Positions 24,202 to 32,993 of a DNA stretch of 34,517 nucleotides are shown here, one piece after another. Numbering within the stretch: position 1 is the first letter of the stretch; the number at the start of each line of letters is the position of its first letter. The notes under the pieces were generated by a model. That model did no database searches and had not been told where the DNA came from. It was given only the letters and a program-made list of their open reading frames with translations. The stretch is from NCBI GenBank assembly GCA_017516925.1, contig JAFXAQ010000052.1:1-34517 (forward strand), in the 5' to 3' direction. This DNA comes from Oscillospiraceae bacterium (GTDB lineage Bacteria > Bacillota > Clostridia > Oscillospirales > Oscillospiraceae). The translations under genes and the position numbers were made by a program.

Positions 24202-25800
24202 TTACTTTTCGTGCCGAGCGTACTTGGGCAGGAGCAACGGAGAAACACCGGTTTCGTTCAGACCTGCCTGCTCCAGCTCCTTGGCATAAGCCTGAATGTG
24301 GTCCAGATTGGGCTTACCCAAAGTGACAGTTTTTGCCTTGGCGGCAGCAGCCTTACCGGCATTTCTGCCGAAAACGATGATGTCCAGCAGGGAGTTACCC
24401 ATCAGTCGGTTGCGTCCGTGGATACCGCCTACAGCCTCGCCGGCAACCAGCAGGTTGGGGATAGCCTTGGTAAAGCCCTCACCGCCGATTTCCAGACCGC
24501 CGTTTTGGTAGTGCAGAGTGGGATATACCAGAATGGGGACCTTCCGCATATCAATGCCGTAGTTTAAGTACATACGCAGCATTGCGGGAATTCTCTTTTC
24601 AATGGTGCCCTCACCACCCAGAATTTCAATCATTGGGGTGTCCAGCCAAACGCCGCTGCCCAGAGGGGTATCCACACCCTTGCCGTTTGCGCATTCCCGA
24701 ATGATGGCAGATGCGGAAACATCTCTTGTTTCAAGAGGATGGGCATATGCCTCGCCGTCTTTGTTAACGAGCATAGCACCTAAAGAACGAACCTTTTCGG
24801 TAACCAGCGCACCGAAAATCTGGCTGGGATATGCCACGCCGGTGGGGTGATACTGAATGGTGTCCTGATACAGAAGGGGTGCGCCTGCCCGGTAGCCCAG
24901 CACCAGACCGTCGGCGGTGGCGCCGTAGTGGTTAGAGGTGGGGAAGCCCTGATAGTGCAGACGACCTGCGCCGCCGGTGGCGATGATCACGGTCTTAGCC
25001 TTGGCAACCAGATAGTCGCCGGTTTCCATATTCAGAAGAACCGCACCGGCAACCTGCCCCTTGTCGTCCTTAATCAGTTCCACAGCGGAGGTGAACTCCA
25101 CAACGGGAATTTGACGGTTGATAACCTCGTCACGGACGGTACGCATAATTTCTGCACCGGAGTAGTCCTTGCAGGCGTGCATACGCTTCCGGGAGGTACC
25201 GCCGCCGTGGGTGGTGACCATGGTGCCGTCTTCTTCCTTGTCGAACATGACACCCAGCTCGTTGAGCCAGCGAATGGCATCGGGCGCTTCCATAACCAGG
25301 CGGCGCAGCAGCTCCGGACGGGCAGCAAAGTGACCGCCGCCAAAGGCATCCAGATAGTGCTGAACCGGAGAGTCGTTGGGCTTATCGGCAGCCTGAATGC
25401 CACCTTCTGCCATCATGGTATTGGCATCGCCAATACGCAGCTTGGTGACAATCATAACGTTTGCACCGGCTTCGTGGGCCTCAATAGCCGCAGATGCGCC
25501 GGCACCGCCACCGCCGATGACCAGGACGTCAACGTCGTAAGCGGGGTTGTCCAGGTTGATATTCTCGTTTAACAGGCGGCTGTTGCTGTGCAGCAGCTGC
25601 GCCAGTTCCAGAGGTGCCTTTTGACCCTTGTTGGGACCGATTTTGATTTCCGCAAAGCCCTCAGCCCGGTAGTCGGGATGGTAAGCCTTCAGAAGCTCGG
25701 ACTTTTCCTCAGCAGTCATTCTGCGAGGCTCTGTTTGCATACGCGCAGCACGGGAGGCCTCCACTTTTTTGATGGATTCCAGCATATTCTCTGTAAACAT
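24202..25800 (-). CDS. Fumarate-reductase-type flavoprotein subunit
   Basis: A 532-residue FAD enzyme of the FrdA/SdhA/NadB family. An unusual ~85-residue N-terminal extension precedes the Rossmann motif VIGGGGAGASAA (94-105). Substrate and catalytic residues are kept: QYHPTG (His318), TEKVR (Glu335), TRD (Arg359), LHYQNGG (His430) and GRNRLMGNSLL (Arg463/465). Where FrdA/SdhA attach FAD covalently through RSHT, this protein reads GDANTMMAEGG, so FAD should be non-covalent, as in TfrA or NadB. It lies 12 bases after the Fe-S subunit gene and has AGGAGGG before its ATG. It probably reduces fumarate to succinate; another enoate, or aspartate oxidation, is less likely. Confidence 0.85.
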   Translation of the reverse strand: MFTENMLESIKKVEASRAARMQTEPRRMTAEEKSELLKAYHPDYRAEGFAEIKIGPNKGQKAPLELAQLLHSNSRLLNENINLDNPAYDVDVLVIGGGGAGASAAIEAHEAGANVMIVTKLRIGDANTMMAEGGIQAADKPNDSPVQHYLDAFGGGHFAARPELLRRLVMEAPDAIRWLNELGVMFDKEEDGTMVTTHGGGTSRKRMHACKDYSGAEIMRTVRDEVINRQIPVVEFTSAVELIKDDKGQVAGAVLLNMETGDYLVAKAKTVIIATGGAGRLHYQGFPTSNHYGATADGLVLGYRAGAPLLYQDTIQYHPTGVAYPSQIFGALVTEKVRSLGAMLVNKDGEAYAHPLETRDVSASAIIRECANGKGVDTPLGSGVWLDTPMIEILGGEGTIEKRIPAMLRMYLNYGIDMRKVPILVYPTLHYQNGGLEIGGEGFTKAIPNLLVAGEAVGGIHGRNRLMGNSLLDIIVFGRNAGKAAAAKAKTVTLGKPNLDHIQAYAKELEQAGLNETGVSPLLLPKYARHEK

Positions 25801-25812
25801 ACGTAGCCCTCC

Positions 25813-26487
25813 TTACTTCTCAATGTCCCGGGTGTTATACAGTTCCTGCATTTCGGAAATTGGCTTCTGCATAACCTGTTCAATCAGCGCATCATATTCA
25901 CCACGGTTGATTTCGCCAACACGGTCATAAACATGGGCGCTTTCCGGAGCTACATACTTACCCACAAGACGGCGGGCAAGCAGACCTACCATAGGATGGG
26001 AGATTTCCGCAGGACAGCGGACAGAGCAGCAGCCGCAGCTGACGCAGTCGAAGGATTCCTCTGCGCACTTTTCCAGCTCGCCCCGCTGGGCATAGGCAAT
26101 GTATTGCATAACATTTAAGCTTTGGGTACAGGCCTTGGTACAGGCATTACAGCCGATACAGCTGTAGATTTCCGGATACAGCTCCATCATCACCTGCTGA
26201 TTGGGCTTCAAATCCTTAATTTCATAAGCACGCTTGTCAGTGGGGAAGAAGGGAATGGACGCAATGTACATACCCTCCTGCACCTGAGTCTGGCAAGCCA
26301 GACAGGTTTTCAGCTCGTTGCAGCCCTTGATGCGGTAGATGGTAGCGCAGGCGCCGCAGAAACCGTGACGGCAGCCACAGCCCCGGGTCAGGGTATAACC
26401 GGCATATTCCATAGCAGTCATAATGGTTAAATCACCGGGAACCTGATACCGCTTGCCGAAGAAATAAACATTTACAAGATTTTCCAT
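25813..26487 (-). CDS. Fumarate-reductase-type iron-sulfur subunit
   Basis: A 224-residue Fe-S protein. The N-terminal half is a plant-type ferredoxin domain (RGCGCRHGFCGAC, then CLAC) for a [2Fe-2S] cluster. The C-terminal half has two 4Fe-4S motifs, CIGCNACTKAC (Cys110, 113, 116, 120) and CVSCGCCSVRCP (Cys148, 151, 154, 158). This is the FrdB/SdhB/TfrB layout, but with two full CxxCxxCxxxC sets and no CCG domains as in TfrB. I take the ATG at 26487, because AAAGGA has proper spacing there; the ATG at 26499 abuts it. No membrane-anchor subunit follows, so the complex should be soluble and fed by the adjacent Flx/Hdr proteins. Confidence 0.85.
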   Translation of the reverse strand: MENLVNVYFFGKRYQVPGDLTIMTAMEYAGYTLTRGCGCRHGFCGACATIYRIKGCNELKTCLACQTQVQEGMYIASIPFFPTDKRAYEIKDLKPNQQVMMELYPEIYSCIGCNACTKACTQSLNVMQYIAYAQRGELEKCAEESFDCVSCGCCSVRCPAEISHPMVGLLARRLVGKYVAPESAHVYDRVGEINRGEYDALIEQVMQKPISEMQELYNTRDIEK

Positions 26488-26505
26488 ATTGGCAATCATC
26501 CTTTC

Positions 26506-27366
26506 TTAGTATTCTGCAGGTAATTCATCAATCTGGTCACAGCGGAACACGGGACCGTCTTTGCAGACGTACTTGGAGCCGATGTTGCAGCGACCGCATT
26601 TACCGACGCCGCACTTCATACGCAGCTCCAGGGTGGTGTAAACCTGCTGCTTGGAAAAGCCCATTTCCTGCAGTGCCTGCAGGCAGAACTTAATCATAAT
26701 GGGAGGACCGCACAAAATGGCGGTGCGATTGGTGTCAAATGCCAGCTCTTTTAAGTAGGTGGGAACGAAGCCTACATTGCCGTCCCAGCCCTCCTGGGGG
26801 CGGTCAATGGTCAGGTAAACGTTCACATCTGCGGTTTTCATCCACACTTCCTGAATTTCCTTCAGCTGCACCAAATCGTCAGCGCTGCGGGCACCGTAGA
26901 GGATATCCACGTGACCGTAATTCTGGCGGTTATCCAGAACATAGTTGATAACGCTGCGCAGCGGTGCCAGAGCAATACCACCGGCGATAAACAGAAGATT
27001 TTGCTTCTTCAGCTCTGTTTCCACCGGGAAATGATTGCCGTAAGGACCTCTCACCGTTACCTGGTCGCCAACCTCTAAGGAGTGAAGGCAATCAGTGAGA
27101 ACACCGCACTTTTTAATGCTGAATTCCTGATATTCCTTGTTGGTGGGGGAGGAGGTAATGGAGAACATTGCCTCGCTGACACCGGGCACACAAATCATTG
27201 CGCACTGACCGGGCATATGCTCGAAGAATTTACCGCCCTGAGGAGGCTCGATCCGGAAGGTCTTTACATCAGGGGTTTCCTGCCGGATGTCAGTGATGAC
27301 GCCCACCTGGGGAATCAGGGTGTCATGTATAAAACCGGGATGGCAGGTACATTCGTGCTCGTGCAT
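26506..27366 (-). CDS. flxA: FlxA-like FAD/NAD(H) oxidoreductase subunit
   Basis: A 286-residue ferredoxin-NADP-reductase-fold protein like FlxA, HydG/AsrB and PyrK. The FAD domain (FRIEPPQGG, AMFSITSSP) is followed by a nucleotide domain with FIAGGIALAPLRSVI and ILCGPPIMIKF. A C-terminal Cys cluster MKCGVGKCGRCNIG...C (Cys252, 257, 260, 268) suits a [2Fe-2S] site. It is the expected NADH entry point of the complex. The ATG at 27366 shares a base with the upstream stop (TGATG) and has AGGAGGG six bases ahead; a GTG at 27369 is less well placed. The His-rich start HEHECTCH is unusual. Confidence 0.88.
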   Translation of the reverse strand: MHEHECTCHPGFIHDTLIPQVGVITDIRQETPDVKTFRIEPPQGGKFFEHMPGQCAMICVPGVSEAMFSITSSPTNKEYQEFSIKKCGVLTDCLHSLEVGDQVTVRGPYGNHFPVETELKKQNLLFIAGGIALAPLRSVINYVLDNRQNYGHVDILYGARSADDLVQLKEIQEVWMKTADVNVYLTIDRPQEGWDGNVGFVPTYLKELAFDTNRTAILCGPPIMIKFCLQALQEMGFSKQQVYTTLELRMKCGVGKCGRCNIGSKYVCKDGPVFRCDQIDELPAEY

Positions 27367-28391
27367 CACTTACCCTCCTTTCCAAAGGCTTTGATAACTT
27401 TTACAATGTTCAAATGGCTGGGGCACTTATCCACGCAGCGACCGCAGCCTACACAGGAGTACATTCCGTCATTGTTGGCGGGGAAGTACACCAGCTTGTG
27501 CATAAACCGCTGGCGGAACCGCTGCAGCTGGCTGGTACGGTTGTTGCCGTGAGCCATCATAGTAAAGTCAGAGTACATACAGCTGTCCCAGCAGCGATAC
27601 CGCTGAACACCGTTTCCGGTGTTGTAGTCCTTAATGTCATAGCACTGACAGGTAGGACAAACAAAAGTACAGGTGCCGCAAGCCAGACAGGGCTTGTAAA
27701 GGGTTTCCCAAAGGGGAGAATTGAACTTTTCGTTCAGCGCTTCTCCGTTCCAGCCCTCCAAAGAAAGGGCTGCGTAGGGGAGCTTCTCTACAATTTTGCC
27801 AATAGCTTCTTTTTGCGCAGTCACTGCAGCGTCGTCGCTGTCTTCCAGCAAGTCGGCAACCAGCGCAGTCAGCTTTTCACCCTTTTCGGTGACCGGCTTC
27901 CAGTAGAGATAATCCTCTGTCAGCCAGGTGACCACATCACCCTCAGGCTCTGCGCAGTCAATACCGAACACCTTGCAGAAGCAGCTTTCCTCCGGCGCAC
28001 CGCAAGCCAAGGACACAATGGTGCCGTGGCAGCGGCGGGCAGCATAAAAGCTGTCCACGGGCTCTGCCAGAAATACTTTGTCCAGCACGGCAATGCCACG
28101 GACATCACAGCCCTTGATGCCGAATACCACAAAGCTTTCGCTTTGCAGGTCTTCGGGGGTGATTGTGATGTTCTTGCCGTCCCGGTGGCAGTGATACAGA
28201 GTTTCACTCTGGGGGAAGAAGGCATCCTTTGCGGATTTAACAGTCTTAAGAGTTTGCAAATCCACATCACAAGCTTCTGTCCACAGACTGAAATTGGTTT
28301 TACCGGCAGTTTTCACCGGCAATATCAGGCTTTGCGCCTTGGCAATGGCCGCATACAGCTTGGGAAGGTTGGAAATGGCTATTTTCTTCAT
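27366..28391 (-). CDS. HydB/AsrA-like 4Fe-4S dicluster protein (FlxB/FlxC type)
   Basis: A 341-residue cytoplasmic electron carrier. The first ~230 residues match the HydB/AsrA pattern (FGIKGCDVRGIAVLDKVF, ARRCHGTIVSLACGAPEESCFC). Two 4Fe-4S motifs follow: CLACGTCTFVCP (Cys235-245) and CVGCGRCVDKCP (Cys313-323). In sulfhydrogenases and anaerobic sulfite reductase this subunit pairs with the FlxA-like flavoprotein encoded next to it, as here. It overlaps the previous gene by four bases (ATGA) and has GGGAGG upstream. It would pass electrons from the NADH-oxidising subunit toward HdrA/FlxD. I do not assign B or C by sequence alone. Confidence 0.82.
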   Translation of the reverse strand: MKKIAISNLPKLYAAIAKAQSLILPVKTAGKTNFSLWTEACDVDLQTLKTVKSAKDAFFPQSETLYHCHRDGKNITITPEDLQSESFVVFGIKGCDVRGIAVLDKVFLAEPVDSFYAARRCHGTIVSLACGAPEESCFCKVFGIDCAEPEGDVVTWLTEDYLYWKPVTEKGEKLTALVADLLEDSDDAAVTAQKEAIGKIVEKLPYAALSLEGWNGEALNEKFNSPLWETLYKPCLACGTCTFVCPTCQCYDIKDYNTGNGVQRYRCWDSCMYSDFTMMAHGNNRTSQLQRFRQRFMHKLVYFPANNDGMYSCVGCGRCVDKCPSHLNIVKVIKAFGKEGK

Positions 28392-29350
28392 TTGGTACCT
28401 CCCTCTGCTACAACGCTGGGCTCAGCGTCGTCTGCGGTGAAGCTGGTCAGAGGACCCCTTGCCTCTGCATCCGCACCTGCCTGGTATTCGCCGTACAGGG
28501 TGTTGATGTCCTTAATAAACTTCCGGTTGAACAGGTGCAGCGGAATGCCCTGGGGGCAGACACGGCTGCACTCACCGCAGTCGGTGCAGCGACCGGCTAC
28601 GTGGAAGGCCCGGATAATATGGAACATTTTCTCCTCAAAGGAGTCTACATTTGCCTTCTGGGCGCTGTCGAACTTGTCGCTGTCAAATACGCACTTGCGG
28701 CAGGAACAGGCGGGACACACATTCCGGCAGGCATTGCAGCGGATGCACTTAGAAAGCTCCTTTTGGAAGAAGGCAAATTTCTCCGCCGGGCTCATAGCCT
28801 CGATCATTTGCACCTGAGCAAAGCGGTCGGCGGTAGAGGTATCCTCACTTTCACCAATCAGCTCGTCATACACAACGTGCTCCTTGCCCTTACACACGTG
28901 GCAACGGTCCAGCATAGCGGCTTTGTAAGACACTTCCGTGTTGCCGTAGAGGGTTTCCACCTGCAGCGGGTCGGTGTCGTTGACGGACAGGATGCCCTTG
29001 ACACCGGCTCGTTTCACGTTTTCAATGCTGAGCTTACCCTTGCAGCCCACACCGATGATGTAGGTCTTTTCCCGGTCTACCCGGTGCTCGGACAAAAGCT
29101 GGTTAAAGCTGTAGCTGTCGCAGGGCTTCAGGCAGACCAGGGTCTTGCCCTCCAGCTTGGAGGCTTCAATCATATATTTGCTGAGATTTGCAGCGCAGAA
29201 ATTGTTATACACAAAAGTCTGCATATCTTCTTCGCTTTCAAAGAAGGCAGGCTCCGGATCGTATGTATTTTCGCCGATTCGCCAACCCAGAACCCGCTTG
29301 ACAGTGCCATCCTTCAGGAGCGCCAATGCTCGGTTTTTTACTTCTTGCAT
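28388..29350 (-). CDS. FrhB-like 4Fe-4S dicluster protein (FlxB/FlxC type)
   Basis: A 320-residue Fe-S protein. The N-terminal part (VCLKPCDSYSFNQLL, YIIGVGCKGKLS, DRCHVCKGK) recalls the FrhB/FdhB family, whose members bind a flavin. Two 4Fe-4S motifs sit at CIRCNACRNVCP (Cys202-212) and CTDCGECSRVCP (Cys255-265). Extra cysteines (CPACSCRKC) directly after the first motif could hold another cluster. It overlaps the FlxD gene by 13 bases. The C-terminal ~35 residues are a low-complexity tail. It is inferred to be an electron conduit in the Flx module. Confidence 0.8.
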   Translation of the reverse strand: MQEVKNRALALLKDGTVKRVLGWRIGENTYDPEPAFFESEEDMQTFVYNNFCAANLSKYMIEASKLEGKTLVCLKPCDSYSFNQLLSEHRVDREKTYIIGVGCKGKLSIENVKRAGVKGILSVNDTDPLQVETLYGNTEVSYKAAMLDRCHVCKGKEHVVYDELIGESEDTSTADRFAQVQMIEAMSPAEKFAFFQKELSKCIRCNACRNVCPACSCRKCVFDSDKFDSAQKANVDSFEEKMFHIIRAFHVAGRCTDCGECSRVCPQGIPLHLFNRKFIKDINTLYGEYQAGADAEARGPLTSFTADDAEPSVVAEGGTK

Positions 29351-29775
29351 CTTAAATCCCCCAATCGCACATTCTCGCCAAGACTGCGGATTTTCTCCAC
29401 AAAGTCATTCATAACCGTGGAGAACTTTACACCTTCTGCAGCGGAGACCCATTCCACCCGGGTACGTCCGTTTTCCACACCCATAAAGTCCAGCATGGAA
29501 AACAGCAGCGTCATACGGCGGCGGGCATAGTAGTTGCCGGTGGAGTAGTGGCAGTCACCGGGGTGGCAGCCACACAAAATCACACCGTCAGCACCCTTTT
29601 CAAAGGCGCGGAGAATAAACATGGGATTGACCCGGCAGGAGCAGGGGACACGGATAATCTTCACATCGGCAGGATAGCTCAGACGGGAAGAACCGGCAAG
29701 GTCTGCGCCTGCGTAGCTGCACCAGTTGCAGCAAAACGCCACGATTTTCGGGCGAAACTCTTGATTTACCGACAT
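29338..29775 (-). CDS. flxD: MvhD/FlxD family linker subunit
   Basis: A 145-residue protein of the methyl-viologen-reducing hydrogenase delta family. It has conserved cysteines at 15, 16 and 19 (FCCNWCSYAGAD), 45 and 47 (RVPCSCRVNP), and 68, 70 and 75 (ILCGCHPGDCHY). In the structurally known MvhD-HdrA complex this [2Fe-2S] protein hands electrons from the donor module to HdrA. The ATG at 29775 has GGAGGTGG ahead and overlaps the end of hdrA by ten bases. Its place between hdrA and the Flx genes matches its role as physical link. Confidence 0.93.
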   Translation of the reverse strand: MSVNQEFRPKIVAFCCNWCSYAGADLAGSSRLSYPADVKIIRVPCSCRVNPMFILRAFEKGADGVILCGCHPGDCHYSTGNYYARRRMTLLFSMLDFMGVENGRTRVEWVSAAEGVKFSTVMNDFVEKIRSLGENVRLGDLRCKK

Positions 29776-31754
29776 ATTGCATCCACCTCCGCGATAAGTT
29801 GTCTGTTGGAAAAGCCCTGCAGGTCCATAGCACCGGAGGGACAAGTGACGGTACAAGCGCCACAGCCCTGACACAGGGCCTTGTTCACCACCGCAATCCG
29901 GCGATCCTCCCGGATGCCATGGTCATTGACCTGACGGGTTTCGTAAGTGATTGCGCCGTAGGGACAAACCTTAGCGCAGTTAGAGCAGCCGTTACACAGC
30001 AGCTCATCTGCCTGGGCTGTGCAGGGGTTGGTGGTCAGCTTATCCTTGGCAAGCAGTCCGATAACCTTCACTGCGGCAGCGCCTGCCTGAGAAACAGTCT
30101 CGGGAATATCCTTGGGACCCTGGCATACACCGGACAGGAACACACCGGCGGTGGGGGATTCCACAGGGCGCAGCTTGGGGTGCGCCTCTGTCAGGAAGTT
30201 GTTGGTGTCAATGGAGGCGGTGAGCATGGTGGCAATGTTACGCACACCCTGATTGGGCTCAATTGCGGTAGCCAAAACCACCATATCCGCCTTAATCTTA
30301 ATTTGCTTGTTATCAATCAGGTCAGAACCCTGCACCAGGAGACTTCCGTCAGGCTGGGGCGCAACCTTGCCCACCTGACCTTTGATGTAGTTGACGCCGT
30401 ACTCCTCTACAGCTCTGCGGTAGAATTCGTCGAAGTTCTTTCCGGGGGTACGGACATCAATGTAGAATACCGTCACATTTACATCCGGATACTTATCCCG
30501 AATGAGCATAGCGTGCTTTGCTGTATACATACAGCAGATTTTGGAGCAGTAAGGCTTGCCTCGCTCGTCGGAGCAACGGCTGCCAACACACTGCACAAAT
30601 ACAATTTCCTTGGGCGCCTTGCCGTCAGACAGACGCTCTAAGTGTCCCTTGGTAGGACCTGCGGCATTCATAATGCGCTCCAGCTCCAAAGAGGTGATCA
30701 CATCCTTACTCTGGGAGTAAGCATATTCGTCATATTTATCCAGCTTGATAGTGTCAAAGCCGGTGGCAACCACAATGGCGCCGTATTTTTCGGTAATGAT
30801 TTCGTCTTCCTGAGCGTAATTGATGGCGCCTGCCTGACAGACCTTTTCACACACACCGCACTTGCCGGTCTTAAACTTGATGCAAGCCTCCCGGTCAATC
30901 ACAGGTACGTTGGGGATTGCCTGGGCGAAGGGCGTATAGATGGCGCTGCGGTTGTTAAGACCACGGTTGAACTCGCTGGGCGTTTTCTTGGAAGGACATT
31001 TCTCCTGGCAGACACCGCAGCCGGTGCACTTGGCTTCGTCAACACTTCTTGCCTTCTTGCGGATGTCCACGGTAAAGTCACCCACAAAGCCGGAAACCTT
31101 TTCCACCTCACTGTAGGTGTAAATCTTAATCTTTTCGTGACCGGCCGCATCCACCATCTTGGGCGTTAGGATACAGGCGGAGCAGTCCAGGGTGGGGAAG
31201 GTCTTGTCCAGCTGAGACATACGGCCACCGATGGAGGGAGTCTTTTCTACAATGTCCACCTCATAACCGGCATCGGCAATATCCAAAGCAGTCTGGATAC
31301 CGGCGATACCGCCGCCAATCACCAGCGCCCGCTTGGTCACACGGCTTTCGCCTGCCTGCAGCGGGGCATTCAGGTTTACCTTGGCGATAGCAGCCCGGGC
31401 TAAAATCACAGCCTTTTGGGTGGCTTCTTCCATATCCTTATGTATCCAGGAGCAATGCTCACGGATGTTGGCGATTTCCACCATATAGGGGTTCAGACCA
31501 TAGCGCTCTGCGCACTTACGGAAGGTAGCCTCATGCATCCGGGGAGAGCAGGAGCACACCACAAGACCTGTCAGATTGTACTCCTTGATGGCAGCGCCGA
31601 TTTTGGCCTGACCGGCTTCAGAGCACATATACTGGTAGTCATCAGCAAAGACAACACCTGGCTCCAGCCGTGCCATTTCCGCAACCTTTTTTACATCCAC
31701 CGTTGCGGCAATGTTACTGCCGCAATGGCATACAAATACACCAATTCTTTGCAT
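29766..31754 (-). CDS. hdrA: Heterodisulfide reductase subunit A
   Basis: A 662-residue HdrA, the flavin-based bifurcating subunit. It contains an N-terminal Cys pair (FVCHCGSN), an FAD Rossmann motif VIGGGIAGIQTA (145-156), GGRMSQLDKTFPTLDCSACILTPK, and an inserted ferredoxin-like part with CTGCGVCQEKCP (243-253) and CGVCEKVC. A thioredoxin-reductase-like half and two C-terminal 4Fe-4S motifs follow, CNGCSNCAKVCP (587-597) and CQGCGACTVTCP (628-638), the expected ferredoxin port. I take ATG 31754, because AGAGGTG is properly spaced there; a GTG at 31763 abuts it. Confidence 0.95.
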   Translation of the reverse strand: MQRIGVFVCHCGSNIAATVDVKKVAEMARLEPGVVFADDYQYMCSEAGQAKIGAAIKEYNLTGLVVCSCSPRMHEATFRKCAERYGLNPYMVEIANIREHCSWIHKDMEEATQKAVILARAAIAKVNLNAPLQAGESRVTKRALVIGGGIAGIQTALDIADAGYEVDIVEKTPSIGGRMSQLDKTFPTLDCSACILTPKMVDAAGHEKIKIYTYSEVEKVSGFVGDFTVDIRKKARSVDEAKCTGCGVCQEKCPSKKTPSEFNRGLNNRSAIYTPFAQAIPNVPVIDREACIKFKTGKCGVCEKVCQAGAINYAQEDEIITEKYGAIVVATGFDTIKLDKYDEYAYSQSKDVITSLELERIMNAAGPTKGHLERLSDGKAPKEIVFVQCVGSRCSDERGKPYCSKICCMYTAKHAMLIRDKYPDVNVTVFYIDVRTPGKNFDEFYRRAVEEYGVNYIKGQVGKVAPQPDGSLLVQGSDLIDNKQIKIKADMVVLATAIEPNQGVRNIATMLTASIDTNNFLTEAHPKLRPVESPTAGVFLSGVCQGPKDIPETVSQAGAAAVKVIGLLAKDKLTTNPCTAQADELLCNGCSNCAKVCPYGAITYETRQVNDHGIREDRRIAVVNKALCQGCGACTVTCPSGAMDLQGFSNRQLIAEVDAICR

Positions 31755-31759
31755 ACGTG

Positions 31760-32137
31760 TCACCTCTTATATCTTCTGTAGGCGCTGACCAACAGCTGCT
31801 GGGGCAGGTCCTCGTCTACAAGAGGGGGGATTTCTTCAGCGGTCAGGTAATTGCCGCCACGCTGGCGCACCACAATCTGCCGCGCCGCATCCAGAATTCG
31901 ACCGGGCTGTACATCCCGGGGGCAGCGCTCCACACAGGCGAAGCAGCTTAAGCACTTCCACATGGACTTGCACGCAGCCAAGGCTTCAATGTTGCCGCTT
32001 TGTACATAGGATACAAACTGATGGGGCTTAATATCCATTTCCTCGTAAGCGGGGCAGGTGGCGGAGCATTTGCCGCACTTCATACATTTATAAGGATTGA
32101 CACCGCTGATTTGTTGCACCTGTTCTTTTGCATTCAT
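31760..32137 (-). CDS. hdrC: Heterodisulfide reductase subunit C
   Basis: A 125-residue ferredoxin-like protein with two 4Fe-4S motifs, CMKCGKCSATCP (Cys18-28) and CLSCFACVERCP (Cys62-72), and the PHQFVSYVQSGN stretch typical of HdrC. It carries electrons between HdrA and the CCG subunit HdrB. Its ATG shares one base with the hdrB stop codon (TAATG), so translation is coupled. Confidence 0.94.
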   Translation of the reverse strand: MNAKEQVQQISGVNPYKCMKCGKCSATCPAYEEMDIKPHQFVSYVQSGNIEALAACKSMWKCLSCFACVERCPRDVQPGRILDAARQIVVRQRGGNYLTAEEIPPLVDEDLPQQLLVSAYRRYKR

Positions 32138-32925
32138 TACAGCGCACCCTCCTTCACACCCAAGGCCTCTGCCAGCAGCTCCGTGAAATAGTAAACCGGC
32201 AGTCCTTGTTCAGTTTTGTTCAGATTATAACGGCACAGTGGACAGGCGGTGATAAAGCACTCCGCACCAAAGCCCTTTGCGCTTTCGTTAATGGTATTGC
32301 ACATATTTTTTGCCATATCCGGCTCTTTGAGAGATATGTAACCGCCGCAGCACTCATTGCGGTAGGGATATACCACCGGCTCTGCGCCCAGCGCCCGGAT
32401 AAAGTCCTCCAACAGCTTGGGGTTTTCCGGGTCGTCCAGCGCCATAATCTTGCCGGGACGCAGCAGCAGACACCCATAGTAAGCGGCAATTTTCTGTCCC
32501 GTGAGGGGATTGACAACCTTTTCCTTCAACGTGTCAAAACCAACCACATCCCGAAGTACCTCCAGGAAGTGCAGCACCTTGGTTTCACCTGCGTAAGGCT
32601 CAGCAAGCTTCATATAATTGTTGGCTCTTGTGCGGATGTCCTCCACATTGGTCATATCATCATTGACACGCTTAAGCACGTGATGACAGGCAGAGCAGAG
32701 GGTTACCAGGTCCTGTCCTTTATCCTTGGCTTCTGCCAATGCCCGGACAGAGGAGAGCTTGGAAGCAATTTCGTCAGTCCCCAAAGGATATACACCGCCG
32801 CAGCACTGCCAGTTGTCCAACTCCTGAAGTGTGAAACCCAAAGCCTCGGCAGATGCCCTTGCGTAAGCATCCAGGTCTTTGGCCTTGTTTCGCAGGGTAC
32901 AGCCGGGATAGTAACTAAAAATCAT
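32137..32925 (-). CDS. hdrB: Heterodisulfide reductase subunit B
   Basis: A 262-residue protein with two complete CCG domains. The first uses Cys9, Cys41-42 and Cys77/Cys80 (QCCGGVYPL, TLCSACHHV); the second Cys152, Cys192-193 and Cys228/Cys231 (ECCGGYISL, TACPLCRYN). In methanogen HdrB these hold non-cubane [4Fe-4S] clusters that cleave a disulfide; all ten cysteines are here. I choose ATG 32925, which has AAAGGA about ten bases ahead and leads straight into FSYYPGC. It is the first gene of the ten-gene operon. The natural disulfide, if any, is unknown, since bacteria lack CoM-S-S-CoB. Confidence 0.95.
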   Translation of the reverse strand: MIFSYYPGCTLRNKAKDLDAYARASAEALGFTLQELDNWQCCGGVYPLGTDEIASKLSSVRALAEAKDKGQDLVTLCSACHHVLKRVNDDMTNVEDIRTRANNYMKLAEPYAGETKVLHFLEVLRDVVGFDTLKEKVVNPLTGQKIAAYYGCLLLRPGKIMALDDPENPKLLEDFIRALGAEPVVYPYRNECCGGYISLKEPDMAKNMCNTINESAKGFGAECFITACPLCRYNLNKTEQGLPVYYFTELLAEALGVKEGAL

Positions 32926-32993
32926 ACAAGCACAATCCTTTCTGTAAGAGATTTTAATCAATGCAAATATATCAATAATATTCTATCAGTACT

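Noticed and set aside
22917-24326. Plus-strand 469-codon open frame
   Set aside because: It is antisense to the AspT-like carrier and asnA promoter. The composition (Asn/His/Gln/Gly) is typical of a shadow frame.
24202-25800. L-aspartate oxidase (NadB)
   Set aside because: NadB shares the fold and non-covalent FAD. But this gene sits directly after an FrdB-type subunit and a redox operon, with no nadA or nadC nearby, so fumarate-reductase type is preferred.
27414-29530. Plus-strand open frames opposite the Flx genes
   Set aside because: They are shadows of the Fe-S protein genes, with no ribosome sites or recognisable domains.
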